Assembly (NCBI GenBank): GCA_949592205.1
Contig: CATIUR010000001.1
Span: 243,028,250-243,092,249, forward strand
Reading direction: 5' to 3'
Length of the DNA stretch: 64,000 bases
Origin: Helichrysum umbraculigerum
Taxonomy: Eukaryota > Streptophyta > Magnoliopsida > Asterales > Asteraceae
Part shown: piece after piece, positions 21,594 through 35,148 of the stretch
Layout: each line of letters opens with the position of its first letter
Numbering within the stretch: the first letter of the stretch is position 1
Made by a program: the position numbers and the translations under genes
Notes under the pieces: model-generated
What the model was told of the DNA's origin: nothing
What the model saw: the letters and a program-made list of their open reading frames with translations, nothing else
Database searches by the model: none

Positions 21594-24227
21594 TGTGACA
21601 CCCGTCAAATTAGGACTAGTAATTAGTGCCTAATCAAGTTTTAATACATGTAATTAGTTCTGTGTTAGGCTAATTTGTGTATCAACTAATATATATTGTT
21701 GAATATATATATATATACAAGAATATGATTTAATTAAATCGTACAAGTTTCAAATCGAATGTGATTCGGTTCAATTAAATACGGACGTTGGTGAACAATT
21801 TAATTAAATAATATAAAAACTATTAAATGAAAACGATTATATCTCAAGAATATTATTTTATAATATTTCGTATACAATTCACAACGTACAATCGACGATT
21901 ATGCGATTAAAATGTGAACGCGCAAACAAACAAAACGAGATAACGTTATATTTTTATAATGCAACTATTAAGTGTTTATGAAATACTTCAACAAAAATAT
22001 CGAGTAAATATTCATATTTACAAAACGTATAATTAAACGTATAAACTAATTATTTAACGTTTTAAACGATCGGGAAAACGAACACCGCACGGAGCGCGAC
22101 CGCCCGGGGCAAAATTTGGTGAAGCCCACACTTGGTGGACCCCACCAAAACCGGCCAACAAGAGGTGAGGGGATCAAATCCCCACCTCATTCTCACCTTC
22201 TCACTCTCTCTCTTACTCTTTCTTCTTTTCCTTTTTCTCCCAACTCTCACCACACCACCACCTCACAAATCTTCAAAATAAGCATACAAAACGACATCAA
22301 ATCATCAAAATAATTACGGAAAAGGAACCACCTCAACGCGATCTACATTTCTATCTTTCCAGATTTTCGTTTCGACACTTTGTAAGTTTCCGACAAATTC
22401 TCGAAACTTCTCGTATTAGCTTATTTTTACATGTTTACGGGTCATTTGGGTTTATATATGTCCATTACAAAAGGTAAAACACGATTTTATAGCTTAAAAA
22501 TGAGTTAGATTTGGGTTTTGGATCGGAAAATCTCGACAGTCGCTGGGTACTGGGCTGGTGTTCATCTTTGCGACACAAGCCTTGTGTCGCAGGTTGTGTC
22601 GTATAAAACCCTTTGTGTCGTATTCTGTGTCGTAAAAACTCAGTTATGTCGGACCTTTTGCGACACAATATTGTGTCGTACCTTATGTCGCAAATACCAT
22701 GCGACACAATCGCTATGTCGCTGTTGAATCAGCATTGTACTCTTATGCGACACAACCCTTGTGTCGCTAAGCTCTTGTGTCGCACTTCTATGCGACACAA
22801 CCCTTGTGTCGCATAACAAATTATTATGTCGCATATTGTGTCGCATAAAACAGAATATTTACAACTTTTTACTAAGTGTCGAGACCAAAATTTTATCACT
22901 TGATTTCACCCAAATTCAAGTCCAGGTGCGTTTTTCACCAAAGCAATTTAATAGAAATAAAAAATTTTCGAGCTGACCTGGCATCTCGACCCCAGCCAGG
23001 GGCCAGCCCCTTGGACCCCGCCAGGGGTTGCCACCCCTGGAACCCCGCTAACCAGGGGCGCTACCCCCGGACCCCCGTAGTTAGATTCCGTAAGCACATT
23101 TCTCACCAAGTGTCAAACTTGTACAACTTCAAAACGCTTATACGATACAACTTTTCAAACATAATGGAATTTGCTTTTCAAGTATAACGCTTTGAAATCA
23201 ATGTGATAACATCAAGACTATTATTACAATTAATCACCAACGGGCCGTACACGTTTTCAAACATACAATTCAATCAACCAAATCGGGGTAATTTGGACAA
23301 ACAACTACAAAGGTAGTCTTTCGAGATGCCTAAACAATTAATAACCATCGCGTGTCATGGACACCTTCAGGTTACAAGTCTTCGGACAACACTTCAAGGC
23401 AAATCAATCCAAGTTATTAATCCAAACTTTCAAGACTCAGGTGAGTCTCATGGCCCCTATTTTACTGCTTTTCAATCAGGGGTGTGATATTATTGCTCGT
23501 TTTGTTTTACAAGTTGAACGCAAGTACAAATCAAATCAAATACTACATGAGTTTCAAGCTAATCAATTTAAAGCCCTCCATAGCATAGTCTGGTAATACG
23601 TAGTAGCGTGAATGTTAGTATATGATATCATATAGGATTGACAATCCTCGTCCGGGTTAGCACGCACTAACTGGTCAAACGGATGTATTAACATTTGGAA
23701 AGACGAGTGTGGATTAGGCACTCGTAGGAGGCATTTCAAGTTAGGTTTCCTTAAGTGGGCCTGACAACTCAAGTTAAGCTCAGACTATGTGCTCATGGTT
23801 GTATAACTTTTATTTTGCTTAATTGCACTTTAAATTCAATTATAAATCTTGCGGTTCATACAATTGTGTGTTGACATACAAACCTGTGAGCTCACCAGCG
23901 TTTCGCTGACCAATTTTAGCATGTATCACAGGTGACCAGCAGTAGGTTGGACTGCTCAAGTAAGGATCAATTAGCTCGAGTCATCATGCAAACACTCAGA
24001 GATTTAGCTGCATTATTATATTTTGTATAGATTAATTATGTACTTAAATCTCTCAATTTCAAGCTGAGCTATTGTAAACAATATTTTTGATGTAAACTTT
24101 TGTTTTATCAATACAAGTCCAAAACGACGCATATAGTGGTCGTTCATTATATATCTTTGTGCTGTGATTATTGATTCGTAACACCCAAAATGTGCTTCCG
24201 CTAAACAATAAATTTGGGGGTGTTACA
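21594..24227 (+). mobile_element. Element D: solo LTR (element A relative)
   Basis: 2634 bp, TGTGACACCCGTC...GGGTGTTACA, TSD CGGAC at 21589-21593 and 24228-24232. Shares with element A LTRs the opening AATTAGGACTAGTAATTAG, the GGGAAAACGAACACCGCACG block, the CTCGACCCCAGCCAGGGGCC module (22987-23078), CACCAACGGGCC and CAGGTGAGTCT. It has a GTAAGT at 22382, a candidate 70-nt mini-exon 23371-23440 and a final acceptor at 23931. The TGCGACACAA/TTGTGTCGCA array lies at 22569-22848. No internal region, so it is a solo LTR. Confidence 0.93.
22569..22848. repeat. Mini-hairpin array in solo LTR D
   Basis: Repeated inverted motif TGCGACACAA...TTGTGTCGCA. The first unit (22569-22591) has a perfect 10-bp stem and 3-nt loop. 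Another (22789-22815) has a perfect 12-bp stem and CCC loop. Several half-units (TTGTGTCG, TATGTCGC) lie between. Confidence 0.9.
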
Positions 24228-25561
24228 CGGACGTTGGTGAAACTAATATTAAATAATATGGAATTATTTAATAACATTGATAATTACTCTGTATTATATT
24301 TATAATATAATAAAAACGTACAATTTTGGTTAAGATGTAACCAAACAATTCGAAAATGCACCCAACCGACGAAATCAGACAAAGTTATATTTTTATAACT
24401 CAATTACAAAGAATTTTGGTAAAATACTCCGACTGAAACATCGAATAAATATTCGTGTTTTAAAACGTACATTTAAACGAGTATAAAATTTAATTAACGT
24501 TTAAACGATCGGGGAAACGAACACCACACGGAGCGCGAATACAGGAGACAAAAATTTGGTGAAGTCCACACATGGTGGACCCCACCATGGGCCGGCCAGG
24601 AGGGGAGGGACACCACCCCCTCTCCATCATTTGATCACACACACATACACATCTACTTTCTGTGACACCCCGCAAATTTGAGTAAAATTAAGTACATTAA
24701 ACACGTGCATTCTTACGCTAATTCCCTGCACAAAAAGTAAACTAAACATATGATGTATAATAAGTCTAGCAAGCCCGAGACTTTTGTACAAAAAGTTCTA
24801 TGTATTTCGTAATTATTTATAATTACGTACGAACTATCGGAACGAACCCGACAAAAATAAAATACAAATGTTGGTGAACATATAATTAATAATACGAAAT
24901 TATTAATTTCGAATATTATTAAATTTATATTATTGTTATAACATAAAACATTATACGTTTTATTTAAAACGTATCGTACAAGACTGCGTCAATTATAAAA
25001 CATACCCAAAGGTCGAAAATAATAAAAATCTTATTTTTGTCCTTCATAATAAAGTATTCGGGGAATTACCTCAAAATATAATTGCGAAATTTGAATGAAA
25101 TTCGACACACAATTGGACCCGTACCCGAAAGTAACGGGCTAAATATCACCACCAAACTCACATTATTGGAGACACACTACTGCTGAAAACCCGTACCCCT
25201 TTGAAATCAACTCGTATTTTATACTCCCTCCTTACAAACTCAGTGATCACAAATCACCTAACATCAATAATTCATTTGCATCACTGTTCTTCCTTTTCTC
25301 TGGTTCCATCGAGCAAGCAAAAGCAGCAGAAGCTCTCCATCAACAAAATTAATAAATTAGATCATAACAATAATCATTATCGTCATCGGTTCTCCATCAT
25401 CACCATCTCAAAAAAAAAAAAATTAATTGTGAGGGTTTCTTTCCATTTCAACTTTACATTCAAAATTATTAATTATATTGTGTATATATTGCATATTTAT
25501 GATTGAATGTAACCGAAAGATTAAATATAAAGTTGGTGATGATAAATCTTGGAACCAAAAA

Positions 25562-27641
25562 TGTAACACCCGGTCTTTGGGTCTAGTAGTATTTTAATGA
25601 TTTCTGACTGTGAATTATTATTAATGTGTCAGAAAATAGTTTCATTTGTTATTTGAAAATAAATGAGAAAATGAGTCGAATAATTTATTGTGATTAATAA
25701 ATTATTGATTGTTTTAAATTAATTCAGTTGACGGTAAAATAAAATAATGTTTCCCCGCAATTGGTTTTTAAGTTCCAGGCAATGATAAGTACGGGGGACA
25801 AAACTAGTACACATATTTCTAATATATGTGTGTAATACGGACTAAACTTCACCAAAATTCCAGTATCATCGATTGAGAGCTAGAGAAAGATTGAAACCCT
25901 AAACTTAAACCATAATCATCAATCTTTTGCAAAAATCAATTCCTGTTCTTCTTGATATATCACTCTGGCCGTACGTATACACCACAGGACTACTTGTAAA
26001 CTTGAAAACAAGCTGTGAGTTGAAATTGAAGCCTTAAAACTTTGATTCAAGTTGCAATAACGTGATTTGATCATCCTCTCATCCTTATAAACACTTTGTA
26101 AGTATTAATCTTTGAATTTCATAAACCCTAGAAATTGGGTTTTTGGGTATTTGATTGAATTAGCCTGATTAAGGTTAAATTGAAGCTTGTAATGCTTGTA
26201 AAATTGTTAATTGATGATTACTATATGATTGTAAGCTAAACCCTAGCATAAAGTTGATTTATTTCATATATGATCATAGATGGTTTATGGGTTTAGTTGA
26301 TAATCTATGAATTAAAGCTTGTAATGATCATATAATGCTTAGTTGATGTTAAAATCATGATTATAGGTGAAGCCTAATGTAAAAGTGAAGAATTCAATAT
26401 AAACTTTTGAATAAAGTTCATGGGTTTAGTTAATTATGCTAAAATCAAAGCTTGTAAGCTTATGTTATTAGAGTGTAATTGATGATGTATCAATTGATTA
26501 TGTTGATAATGATGATTATAGATGATTATAATGATTAGTAAAGTTTCAAGCTTATGTTGGTGACATATGATGAATACTTGTTGTTGACATGAGTTAAGAA
26601 TGATTAATTCAAAGAAAGTTGATATTGGAGTTAAATATCATGTTATAGTGACTAAACATGTTGTTGAAAAACCATGACATGAATTTATGTAAGTATGGAT
26701 TCGATATTGATAATTGTGATGATTGTATTAATTCATATGAATTGAGTAGTTTGGAATTGTGGATATAAATCTATTGGAGTAATGTTATATAGATTTGAGA
26801 CAATTAACTAACTTGTGTTATTCCATGGTATTCTCAGATGTGGAGAAAGGCTCAGTGACATTAGACTACTGAGTGGACGACTGAGGTATTCGGTGAGTGG
26901 ATCTGTAACCTCAGTGTGATTTAGTTGTAATGATTTAGTTACAACAAGTAATTATAGTATTACTTTGATATAATGTTTTCGTTTAAAATAACTTGCCATG
27001 TTAGTTTGGTTGTTTGCTTACTTGGCTGTTTGAGCTAGTATGTAAGATTCTGAGGTCAACTTGAATGAATGGTTGGACTTGATTGTTATTATAGACGACA
27101 GGAAATCTTGAAACTTGAAATGTTGGTTTAGAGATTTAGGTCGTGTGTGATTAACAACAAGTTATCGGTAATTTCTGTATAGGCCAATACAGATGATGGC
27201 TAAGTGTTCTTTGAGAACCACCCGGGTATTATGGTTTCTCAAGAACCACCGATCCTTATGATGATTGATTGTTTATTGTTATTTGATGTAAACAGATTGT
27301 TGTGCTAAGTTGGACTGTCGATTATAGTTTCACTCACTTAGCGTTATGCTAACCCCACTACAGTCCTTCCTGCAGGTTATAATAGATGGGACACATTGGG
27401 TTGGGCAGGAAGTTCTTGGAAATGATGGAATGTTTGACAGACGGATTACTCTGATGTTGGTTTAATAACCGAAGACATGTTTTAAATTATATAACACCTA
27501 GTTGTTGAAATGTCATGTATTTAGTTTGAAAAAGTTTATCTACATTAAAGAGGAATGTAAAGCATGGTTACATGTTTGAAAAATTACGCTTCCGAATCAC
27601 AAATATTATTATAATTGTTTATTTAAATGAGGGGTGTTATA
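25562..27641 (+). mobile_element. Element H: solo LTR
   Basis: 2080 bp, TGTAACACCCGGTC...GGGGTGTTATA, flanked by AAAAA (25557-25561 and 27642-27646), a low-complexity TSD. The terminal CA appears mutated to TA. It has GTAAGT at 26098 after a leader-like stretch, a candidate 55-nt mini-exon 26838-26892 ending CG/GTGAGT and an acceptor CTGCAG at 27375. No coding region was seen. Confidence 0.75.
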
Positions 27642-27816
27642 AAAAATGTATGCCTCTATATCAAAAGTTATATAAATGTGAAATCCATTGAATAAAACAT
27701 GTGTAATGATGTTCATAAACACTTGTAAGATGATACAACTCGAATTATAGCAAAAACTTGTGATGATTTCGGATTAAAAACTGATCTACGAACAGAGCCG
27801 AGAACATGAACAACCA

Positions 27817-28040
27817 TACCCGAACGGGTTAGTGAAGACACCCGATCGGGTGAGACACCATACCCGAACGGGTGAGATCTCATACCCGATCGGGTAGAGA
27901 CCAAAATTGTGACATACCCATCGGGGTAAGTTTCCTTACCCATCGGGGTAAGTTTTCATACCCATCGGGGTAAGATTTCATACCCATCGGGGTGAGATTT
28001 CTTACCCGATGGGGTGAGGGTGGTATACCCGAACGGGTTG
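27817..28040. repeat. CCCGA(A/T)CGGGT palindrome array in element G
   Basis: About ten units of TACCCGAACGGGT, ACCCGATCGGGT, TACCCATCGGGGT and ACCCGATGGGGT, spaced about 20-25 bp. TACCCGATCGGGTA at 27883-27896 is a perfect palindrome. A GC-rich island in AT-rich DNA. Confidence 0.92.
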
Positions 28041-28435
28041 CACCATTGGGCCGGGTAATTCAATTTGATGGGCCGGACAGATTTAGAAACATAAATTGGG
28101 CCGAGACTTTTAAAACATAAATGTTGTTGGGCCGAAATAATTATAGACCAAACGAATAATGGGCCGTGACCAATTTGGGCCAAGCCCGATGAACCATATA
28201 ATGTTCAAAACATAAACATGACTCGATCTAATAATTTTGGAACGAATATCTACTCCAAATGAAACTAACAGTTTGGACACGACAATTAAATATTTGAAAT
28301 AAATAAACGAAATATGTTTTGAACGAGCTAAAGTTTTGGGTATAAACTTTAACTAAGTATGTATATATTTTTAGACGATGACTAATAATATATATATAGA
28401 TTCGAACGATGAACCATGTATATATACAGTATTAT

Positions 28436-30961
28436 TGTAACACTTCAAATTTTATAGTGTATATTATAAGTAGTAATATTATTATTGTAAAATTTTAAAG
28501 TTATCTTTTAAGTTAGTTAATAGTTAAATTGTAGTTAACTTTTGAGGGGTTTTTTATATCATATCATGAAAGTAGAGGGGTGTAATATGAAAGTATGCTT
28601 ATTTAAATCCTTTTTCTTGAATAATCTGGAGAAAATACACACAGTATATGTGTGTGTGTCGTGCGTAATACACAGGAGAGGGAGGAAGAGCCAAAACCCC
28701 AATTCATCAAATTGAAGCCCTAATTCTATGTGTTTTTGTTTCAAATTTCGTATTAAGCATCCCTGAAGTAAGTACTATCATCTAACATCTTCAATTTGTA
28801 GTTTTGATTAGTTTTACATAAACCCTAAAGGTGGGTTTTGTTAATTGGTTAAGAAATTGGAAGTATGTATATTAATTGATGCTTGTAGTATGAAAAGGAG
28901 TATATATGATGTTAGAAATGATGAATATTGTGATGAGCCCTAATTGGGTTTATGATAAAAGGCTAAGTTATTGATTTAATTTATGAGTAGTTGTTTATAT
29001 TGAGTATTATGTAGTAATTGGATTTTGTGGAACTTTGTTAGTTTTGAAAGTAAGAATGTTTAAAGATGATTAGAAATATGATTTGTGTTTTTGAGGGAAT
29101 TCATGGGTTTTGTTAAATCCTTATGAATTCAAGGAATAAGTTTGAAAATATAATTAGAAGTGTTAATAAAGTATGATTATGATTTCATGAGTTAGTAATA
29201 ACTCAAATGATTCGTAGTTGAAAGAATTTTATAGTATGATAAGAATTATGAAAGTGTAACTAGTTAGCTTAGTTAAAGTAAAAGAAAGTTAATTAAAGCA
29301 AGAAAGAGATATTAGATGATTATTAGTGAAAGTGTGATTAGTTGTTCTTAATTGTGTTGTGTGTTCATGTGTTAGGTGTTAAAGATGTGACATCTTCAAT
29401 TGATCAATTAACCACAAGTTGTTCAATTCATCAAGGTGAGTTATATGAAAGTACTTAGATACTTATTAAGTGAATCGGATTGCTTCCGAGCAAGAGATTC
29501 ACCTAATTGTGTAAAGAGTTAATGATTAGCCTTAATGATATGAAAAGATTCATGTGATTAGAAATGTTAACTCATGTTAGCCATGTGATGATTAGAATGG
29601 TTGACCAAGGTTAGCCATGTTGTGATTAGTAGCTAACTTTGTTAGCTAAAATGTGATTAGTCTAGCTAATTAGATATTAGCTAGAACATGATTAGACTAA
29701 CTGGTTAGATACTAGCTAATATAATCGTGAGATATGTGCGCATATGAAAGTGAAACTCAGGTGAAAGTGAAAGTGAAAGCTCAAGTGAAAGTGTAAGCGA
29801 AAGTGAATTCAAGAAAGGGAAGAAACTCCCATGCTTTCCTTATCATATATGTTGTTATTATAATAATGCGTTGTTTTTGATTAGTAGTTAAATTGATTAG
29901 ATAATCATATACTCACTAAGCTTTATGCTTAACTCGCTCAATATTTTATGTTGTAGTTGCTTGGTTCGAATGAACCAAATGGATAGAAGGAGTAGATTTT
30001 GGGTTGCAAAAAGATAGCGTGGATAAGGAGCTTACTTTACGGTTAGATGAGCTTCTTATTCTTTTAAATTATCATTATGATTAGCCATTGTGTAAATCGC
30101 CCAAAATGAGTTTTATGACACGAATTAGTTAAAGTGTAAAGTAGTTAAATATTTATGATGTAAGCCTTTGACAAAGCGGAAAAAGAAGGTAAATGATTAG
30201 TAGTAAAGTATGTGTCATAAATGGTAAAGAAATGGAATAGAGTAAAGTGTTGAAAGTACGTTTTGGTTGAATTTAAGTGTTGACCTATAGTCAACTATGT
30301 TGAAATGGTCAAATGTGAGAAAAAGATATAAGTGAAAGAGTCAAAGTGTTCTTCAAATGAGAAATGGGTCAGAAGTGTCCAATTGGGCATATTTTGGGTC
30401 AAAGTGTCAAAACAAGTCATGGTATAAGTATGACACTTGTTGCTTTTAGCTTAAGTGTCAAAAGTATGTTAGAAGATGTAGGTAAAGTATGAAAGTCATA
30501 AACCAAGTGGGTTGTGTTTTGACATGTTAAGAAAAAGTGCCGAAATGGTCAAAAAAATAGATTTCAGTCCAGATTTTGATTAAACGCGTAATTTGAAAAA
30601 GTGTAAAAAGAGAAAGTTTCATTTTGGTATAGTAGAGGTGCCTACAAAATTTGGTGGTCAAACTCTTATTGAGCTAAAAGTTATGCGTGTCCGAAATTGG
30701 CTCTAAAACCTGAGTCTGTTTTACCACTAAAACAAGCTTGTTCTAGTTGGTGCATATGACTAAAACAAGTTTGTTCTAGCTAGTGTATATGACTAAAATA
30801 AGGCTGTACTAGCTTAGTTCTAGGAATTTCTGTTTTAAGTTATGAAATGATACTAGAGATATTATACGGACCTAATACGTTTCCCAGTGATTAAATAATG
30901 TTGTCAAAGATGTAATTGATATATATATAAAAAAAATAATAATAAAAATTTGGGCGTTTCA
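28436..30961 (+). repeat. 5' LTR of element I
   Basis: 2526 bp. Contains GTAAGT at 28768, a candidate 60-nt mini-exon 29376-29435 ending in AAG/GTGAGT, acceptor TTGTAG at 29956, a GATTAG/TTAGC mini-hairpin cluster (about 29570-29715) and a three-copy tandem of ACTAAAACAAGCTTGTTCTAG-like units (about 30726-30810). It shows the pre-insertion sites of B and K. Confidence 0.93.
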
Positions 30962-33865
30962 AGTTGGTATCAGAGCGATGGTTTAAGAGATTTATGTAAT
31001 CCACAATAGGATTGCCTAAACTTAAACCACTATGAAATGTTTAGTTTTCAATGATTAGTATGCGTAGTAGTAAAGCAGATTTGATTAGATTGATATGCTA
31101 CCTTGTTATCAGTTGTGATTAGTTTATATGTGTTAAATTAGTAGATGGAAATAGTAGATGAGATGCTAGCATCTTGAATAGTTTTGTTTGAGCTTAACAG
31201 TGTTGATAGAAAGCATGAAATTAGCAGGGCAAATGTTAGTAGATTATTTACAAGGTATAGTTAAAATTCATTGATAATAATTATTTGATATGTGATCAGA
31301 AAATGAATTGCTCCTGAGGGAGAATATGTGAGAACACATCCATATGAATAGATGACATAAATGAAAGTATTATGTGATTAGATAAGTAAATGTGATTAGA
31401 TATTTGTGAATAGACACGTGTAGTAATCAGGCATGTGTGGTGAATATACACATAATATGAATAGATGTATATATGATTAGCTATGTACTTACAAGTAGAT
31501 ATTTGTTTAGATAAATGTGTAGATAGCTGTACAGATATATGTTCAAGTGTTTAAAAATGTACAAAGATTCAGTAATGATTAGATGATTAGTTATGTTTAG
31601 ATGTTCAGTTATGTGAAAGAGTTTAGTTATGATTAGAAGTTCAGATGTTCAGATAATTGCTAATTTATATTGGCAATACAATTATGAGTACATCTAAATT
31701 GAAATGTGATAGTAGATTAATTATGTGTTTAGAGTTTCAGGTAATCAGAAGTATTGACCGATGTCAGTTATTATGTTAAGAATGTTCTGTGAATAGATTC
31801 ACGAAGGTATGTGTTAGCTTCAGTTAATGTGTTTAGTTGAAATCTTCACGATTTCTTAATTGTGCAGACTAAAGTGTTTTATAATTATTCAGTTTATGTG
31901 ATATCAAAGTTTAGCCACACTCAACCCAGTATATAATTGACAGTGATGAATAGAAGTGTGAGACTGGTATAATGAAACGACGTCTGGCCAATGTAGTTTT
32001 ATTATATTAAGACACACGGGTGATTCATATCTGTTAAGTATAGAATGTGATTAGTGATGGTTAACTTTGGTGAGAATAGAAGTGGAATAGTAAATGGATA
32101 GTTTTATGAAAAGTCATTGTGAGTTAGAGTGTTTAAACTAGACTTAGTTGTTATGTGATTACTATTGTAGTCAAATGAAAGTAGAAGGTTGACAAAGTGT
32201 TAATCAATTATAATGAATAGAATTTTAATTTGAAAGAAAGATCAGAAAGTGGAATTAGAAAAGGGAGTCATGAGGCACGAAGTCAGGTACCATATGATAA
32301 CTTTTATACCTGACCATGTTCGTTGGCTCCAGAATTGTTAAATACGTGGTATTTATACCTTGTGAGTAGTTTAATATAATTAATACAGATTTAGTAGTGA
32401 TGTAATTATGATTACAGAAAGTGTTAAATTCCTAAGTGGGGGAGAAAATTTTAAGATGTACAAAGTAATGTATATTGAAAGAATTATAGTAATGATGAAA
32501 GAATGATTAGTTAAATGAAAGTTTAGTTTAATCAACTCAAATGGGTTACTAAATTGATTAGTTGATTATGATGATTAGTAGTTGCTAAAGAAGTTGAAAG
32601 TAGTTGTTTAGTGATAACAGATGATTAGATTTGCTAACTTATGTTAGATGTTGCAGTAATTAGATTAGCTAACCAAGGTTAACTATTGTGATTAGACTAG
32701 CTGACTTATGTTAGCAAGTGTGATTAGAATAGCTAATTCAATTTAGCTACAATTGTAATTAGATGATCAGATGTTGTACAATTGTCTAGTAGAAAGATGA
32801 AAGCAGATTAGACCAGTGAAAGATTTAGTTCCATGATTACTGTGGTAGTTAGTTGTTTATGCAAATATGTATTATTGATATTTGCTATATGTTGATTTGT
32901 TTGTGAATTAGTTATTTAATCATGTAAAGTATTGGCAATTTAGCTTATTTGATAAGTTATGATAATAATGATTAGTAATGAAATATATGAAAGAATCATG
33001 AAAGAAGCTTAATTAATTAGAATGGCTAACTTAAATTAGCTATGAACGTGATTAGTATGGCTAACCAAGGTTAGCTATGTTCATGATTAGTTAGCTAAGT
33101 TATATTGGCTAAGAATGTGATTAGACTAGCTAATTTACATTAGCTATATTAATAATCAGATAAGTAAGGGCTCTGTGATTTCAGATTTACATCCATGTAA
33201 GAGGTTTCACCTAGTTATGAAAGTGTGAAAGCAGTTGTTATAGTGCAAAGATTGTTTAAAGTGATTAGTTAAATAGCTCAGGTAAGAAGTCATCTGATTC
33301 AAAAGAATCAAGTTTAGGTAGAGTATATATGCATAGGTAAAGACAGATGAATGCATATCTTTAAATGTGCATGTGGAAAGAATTGAAAGTATGTATTTAT
33401 ATACATAAGTTGTCTGAGTGGTATAATGAATGTTAAGTGCCACAGTTGTTAAATTGAAAGATTGATACAGCGAATAGTTAGCAGCAAACAGTAAACAGTG
33501 ATTAGTAGATTGAGTGAGTGGAAGGCATAAAATATGTAAGTAAGTTAATAAAGCAGTATGCACAGTTGGTGCATAAGTTGTTTTAACAGTATGTTTATAG
33601 TTATGTGTAATAGTTGATCAGATTGTTAAGTGATAAAGTTGATTAATTAGTTATGTAATAATCTTAGCTACATTATATGTATAGCTGAAAAGTTATAAGA
33701 TTGAACAGATAATTGTGTATAGTTGAGATAAATGTGAAAGGTTAAGTTTGAATAGTGTATGTTTATGTCTGGAACTACTAAGTAAAGAAGCATAGAGAAA
33801 GTGATAAGATTGAGTAGATAAGAATGACATTCGTGAGGACACGAATAAGATAAGTGGGGGAGAGT
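30962..33865 (+). other. Internal region of element I (non-coding)
   Basis: From PBS to PPT, 2904 bp without a credible retroelement protein. Repeated units of about 33-36 bp containing TGATTAG and a GCTAAC...GTTAGC dyad cluster at 32640-32765 and 33020-33155. The antisense frames at 33207-33563 and 33693-33878 have low-complexity translations and are not supported as genes. Confidence 0.8.
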
Positions 33866-35148
33866 TGTAACACCCCAAATTTTATAATGTATATTATAAG
33901 TAGTAATATTATTATTGTAAAATTTTAAAGTTATCTTTTAAGTTAGTTAATAGTTAAATTGTAGTTAACTTTTGAGGGGTTTTTTATATCATATCATGAA
34001 AGTAGAGGGGTGTAATATGAAAGTATGCTTATTTAAATCCTTTTTCTTGAATAATCTGGAGAAAATACACACAGTATCTGTGTGTGTGTCGTGCGTAATA
34101 CACAGGAGAGGGAGGAAGAGCCAAAACCCCAATTCATCAAATTGAAGCCCTAATTATATGTGTTTTTGTTTCAAATTTCGTATTAAGCATCCCTGAAGTA
34201 AGTACTATCATCTAACATCTTCAATTTGTAGTTTTGATTAGTTTTACATAAACCCTAAAAGTGGGTTTTGTTAATTGGTTAAGAAATTGGAAGTATGTAT
34301 ATTAATTGATGCTTGTAGTATGAAAAGGAGTATATATGATGTTAGAAATGATGAATATTGTGATGAGCCCTAATTGGGTTTATGATAAAAGGCTAAGTTA
34401 TTGATTTAATTTATGAGTAGTTGTTTATATTGAGTATTATGTAGTAATTGGATTTTGTGGAACTTTGTTAGTTTTGAAAGTAAGAATGTTTAAAGATGAT
34501 TAGAAATATGATTTGTGTTTTTGAGGGAATTCATGGGTTTTGTTAAATCCTTATGAATTCAAGGAATAAGTTTGAAAATATAATTAGAAGTGTTAATAAA
34601 GTATGATTATGATTTCATGAGTTAGTAATAACTCAAATGATTCGTAGTTGAAAGAATTTTATAGTATGATAAGAATTATGAAAGTGTAACTAGTTAGCTT
34701 AGTTAAAGTAAAAGAAAGTTAATTAAAGCAAGAAAGAGATATTAGATGATTATTAGTGAAAGTGTGATTAGTTGTTCTTAATTGTGTTGTGTGTTCATGT
34801 GTTAGGTGTTAAAGATGTGACATCTTCAATTGATCAATTAGCCACAAGTTGTTCAATTCATCAAGGTGAGTTATATGAAAGTACTTAGATACTTATTAAG
34901 TGAATCGGATTGCTTCCGAGTAAGAGATTCACCTAATTGTGTAAAGAGTTAATGATTAGCCTTAATGATATGAAAAGATTCATGTGATTAGAATGGTTAA
35001 CTCATGTTAGCCATGTGATGATTAGAATGGTTGACCAAGGTTAGCCATGTTGTGATTAGTAGCTAACTTTGTTAGCTAAAATGTGATTAGTCTAGCTAAT
35101 TAGATATTAGCTAGAACATGATTAGACTAACTGGTTGGATACTAGCTA

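Noticed and set aside
22569..22848. Regularly repeated short palindromes resembling a CRISPR array
   Set aside because: The sequence is plant nuclear DNA, units are irregular, there are no uniform spacers or cas genes, and the array lies inside an LTR.
22465..22976. Open frames of 67-80 codons on both strands in the array of element D
   Set aside because: They are by-products of the repeated CGACACAA/TTGTGTCG motif, with no conserved protein signal.
33207..33878. Antisense frames of 118 and 61 codons in element I
   Set aside because: Low-complexity Leu/Ser/Thr-rich translations of AT-rich repeats; no retroelement domain.
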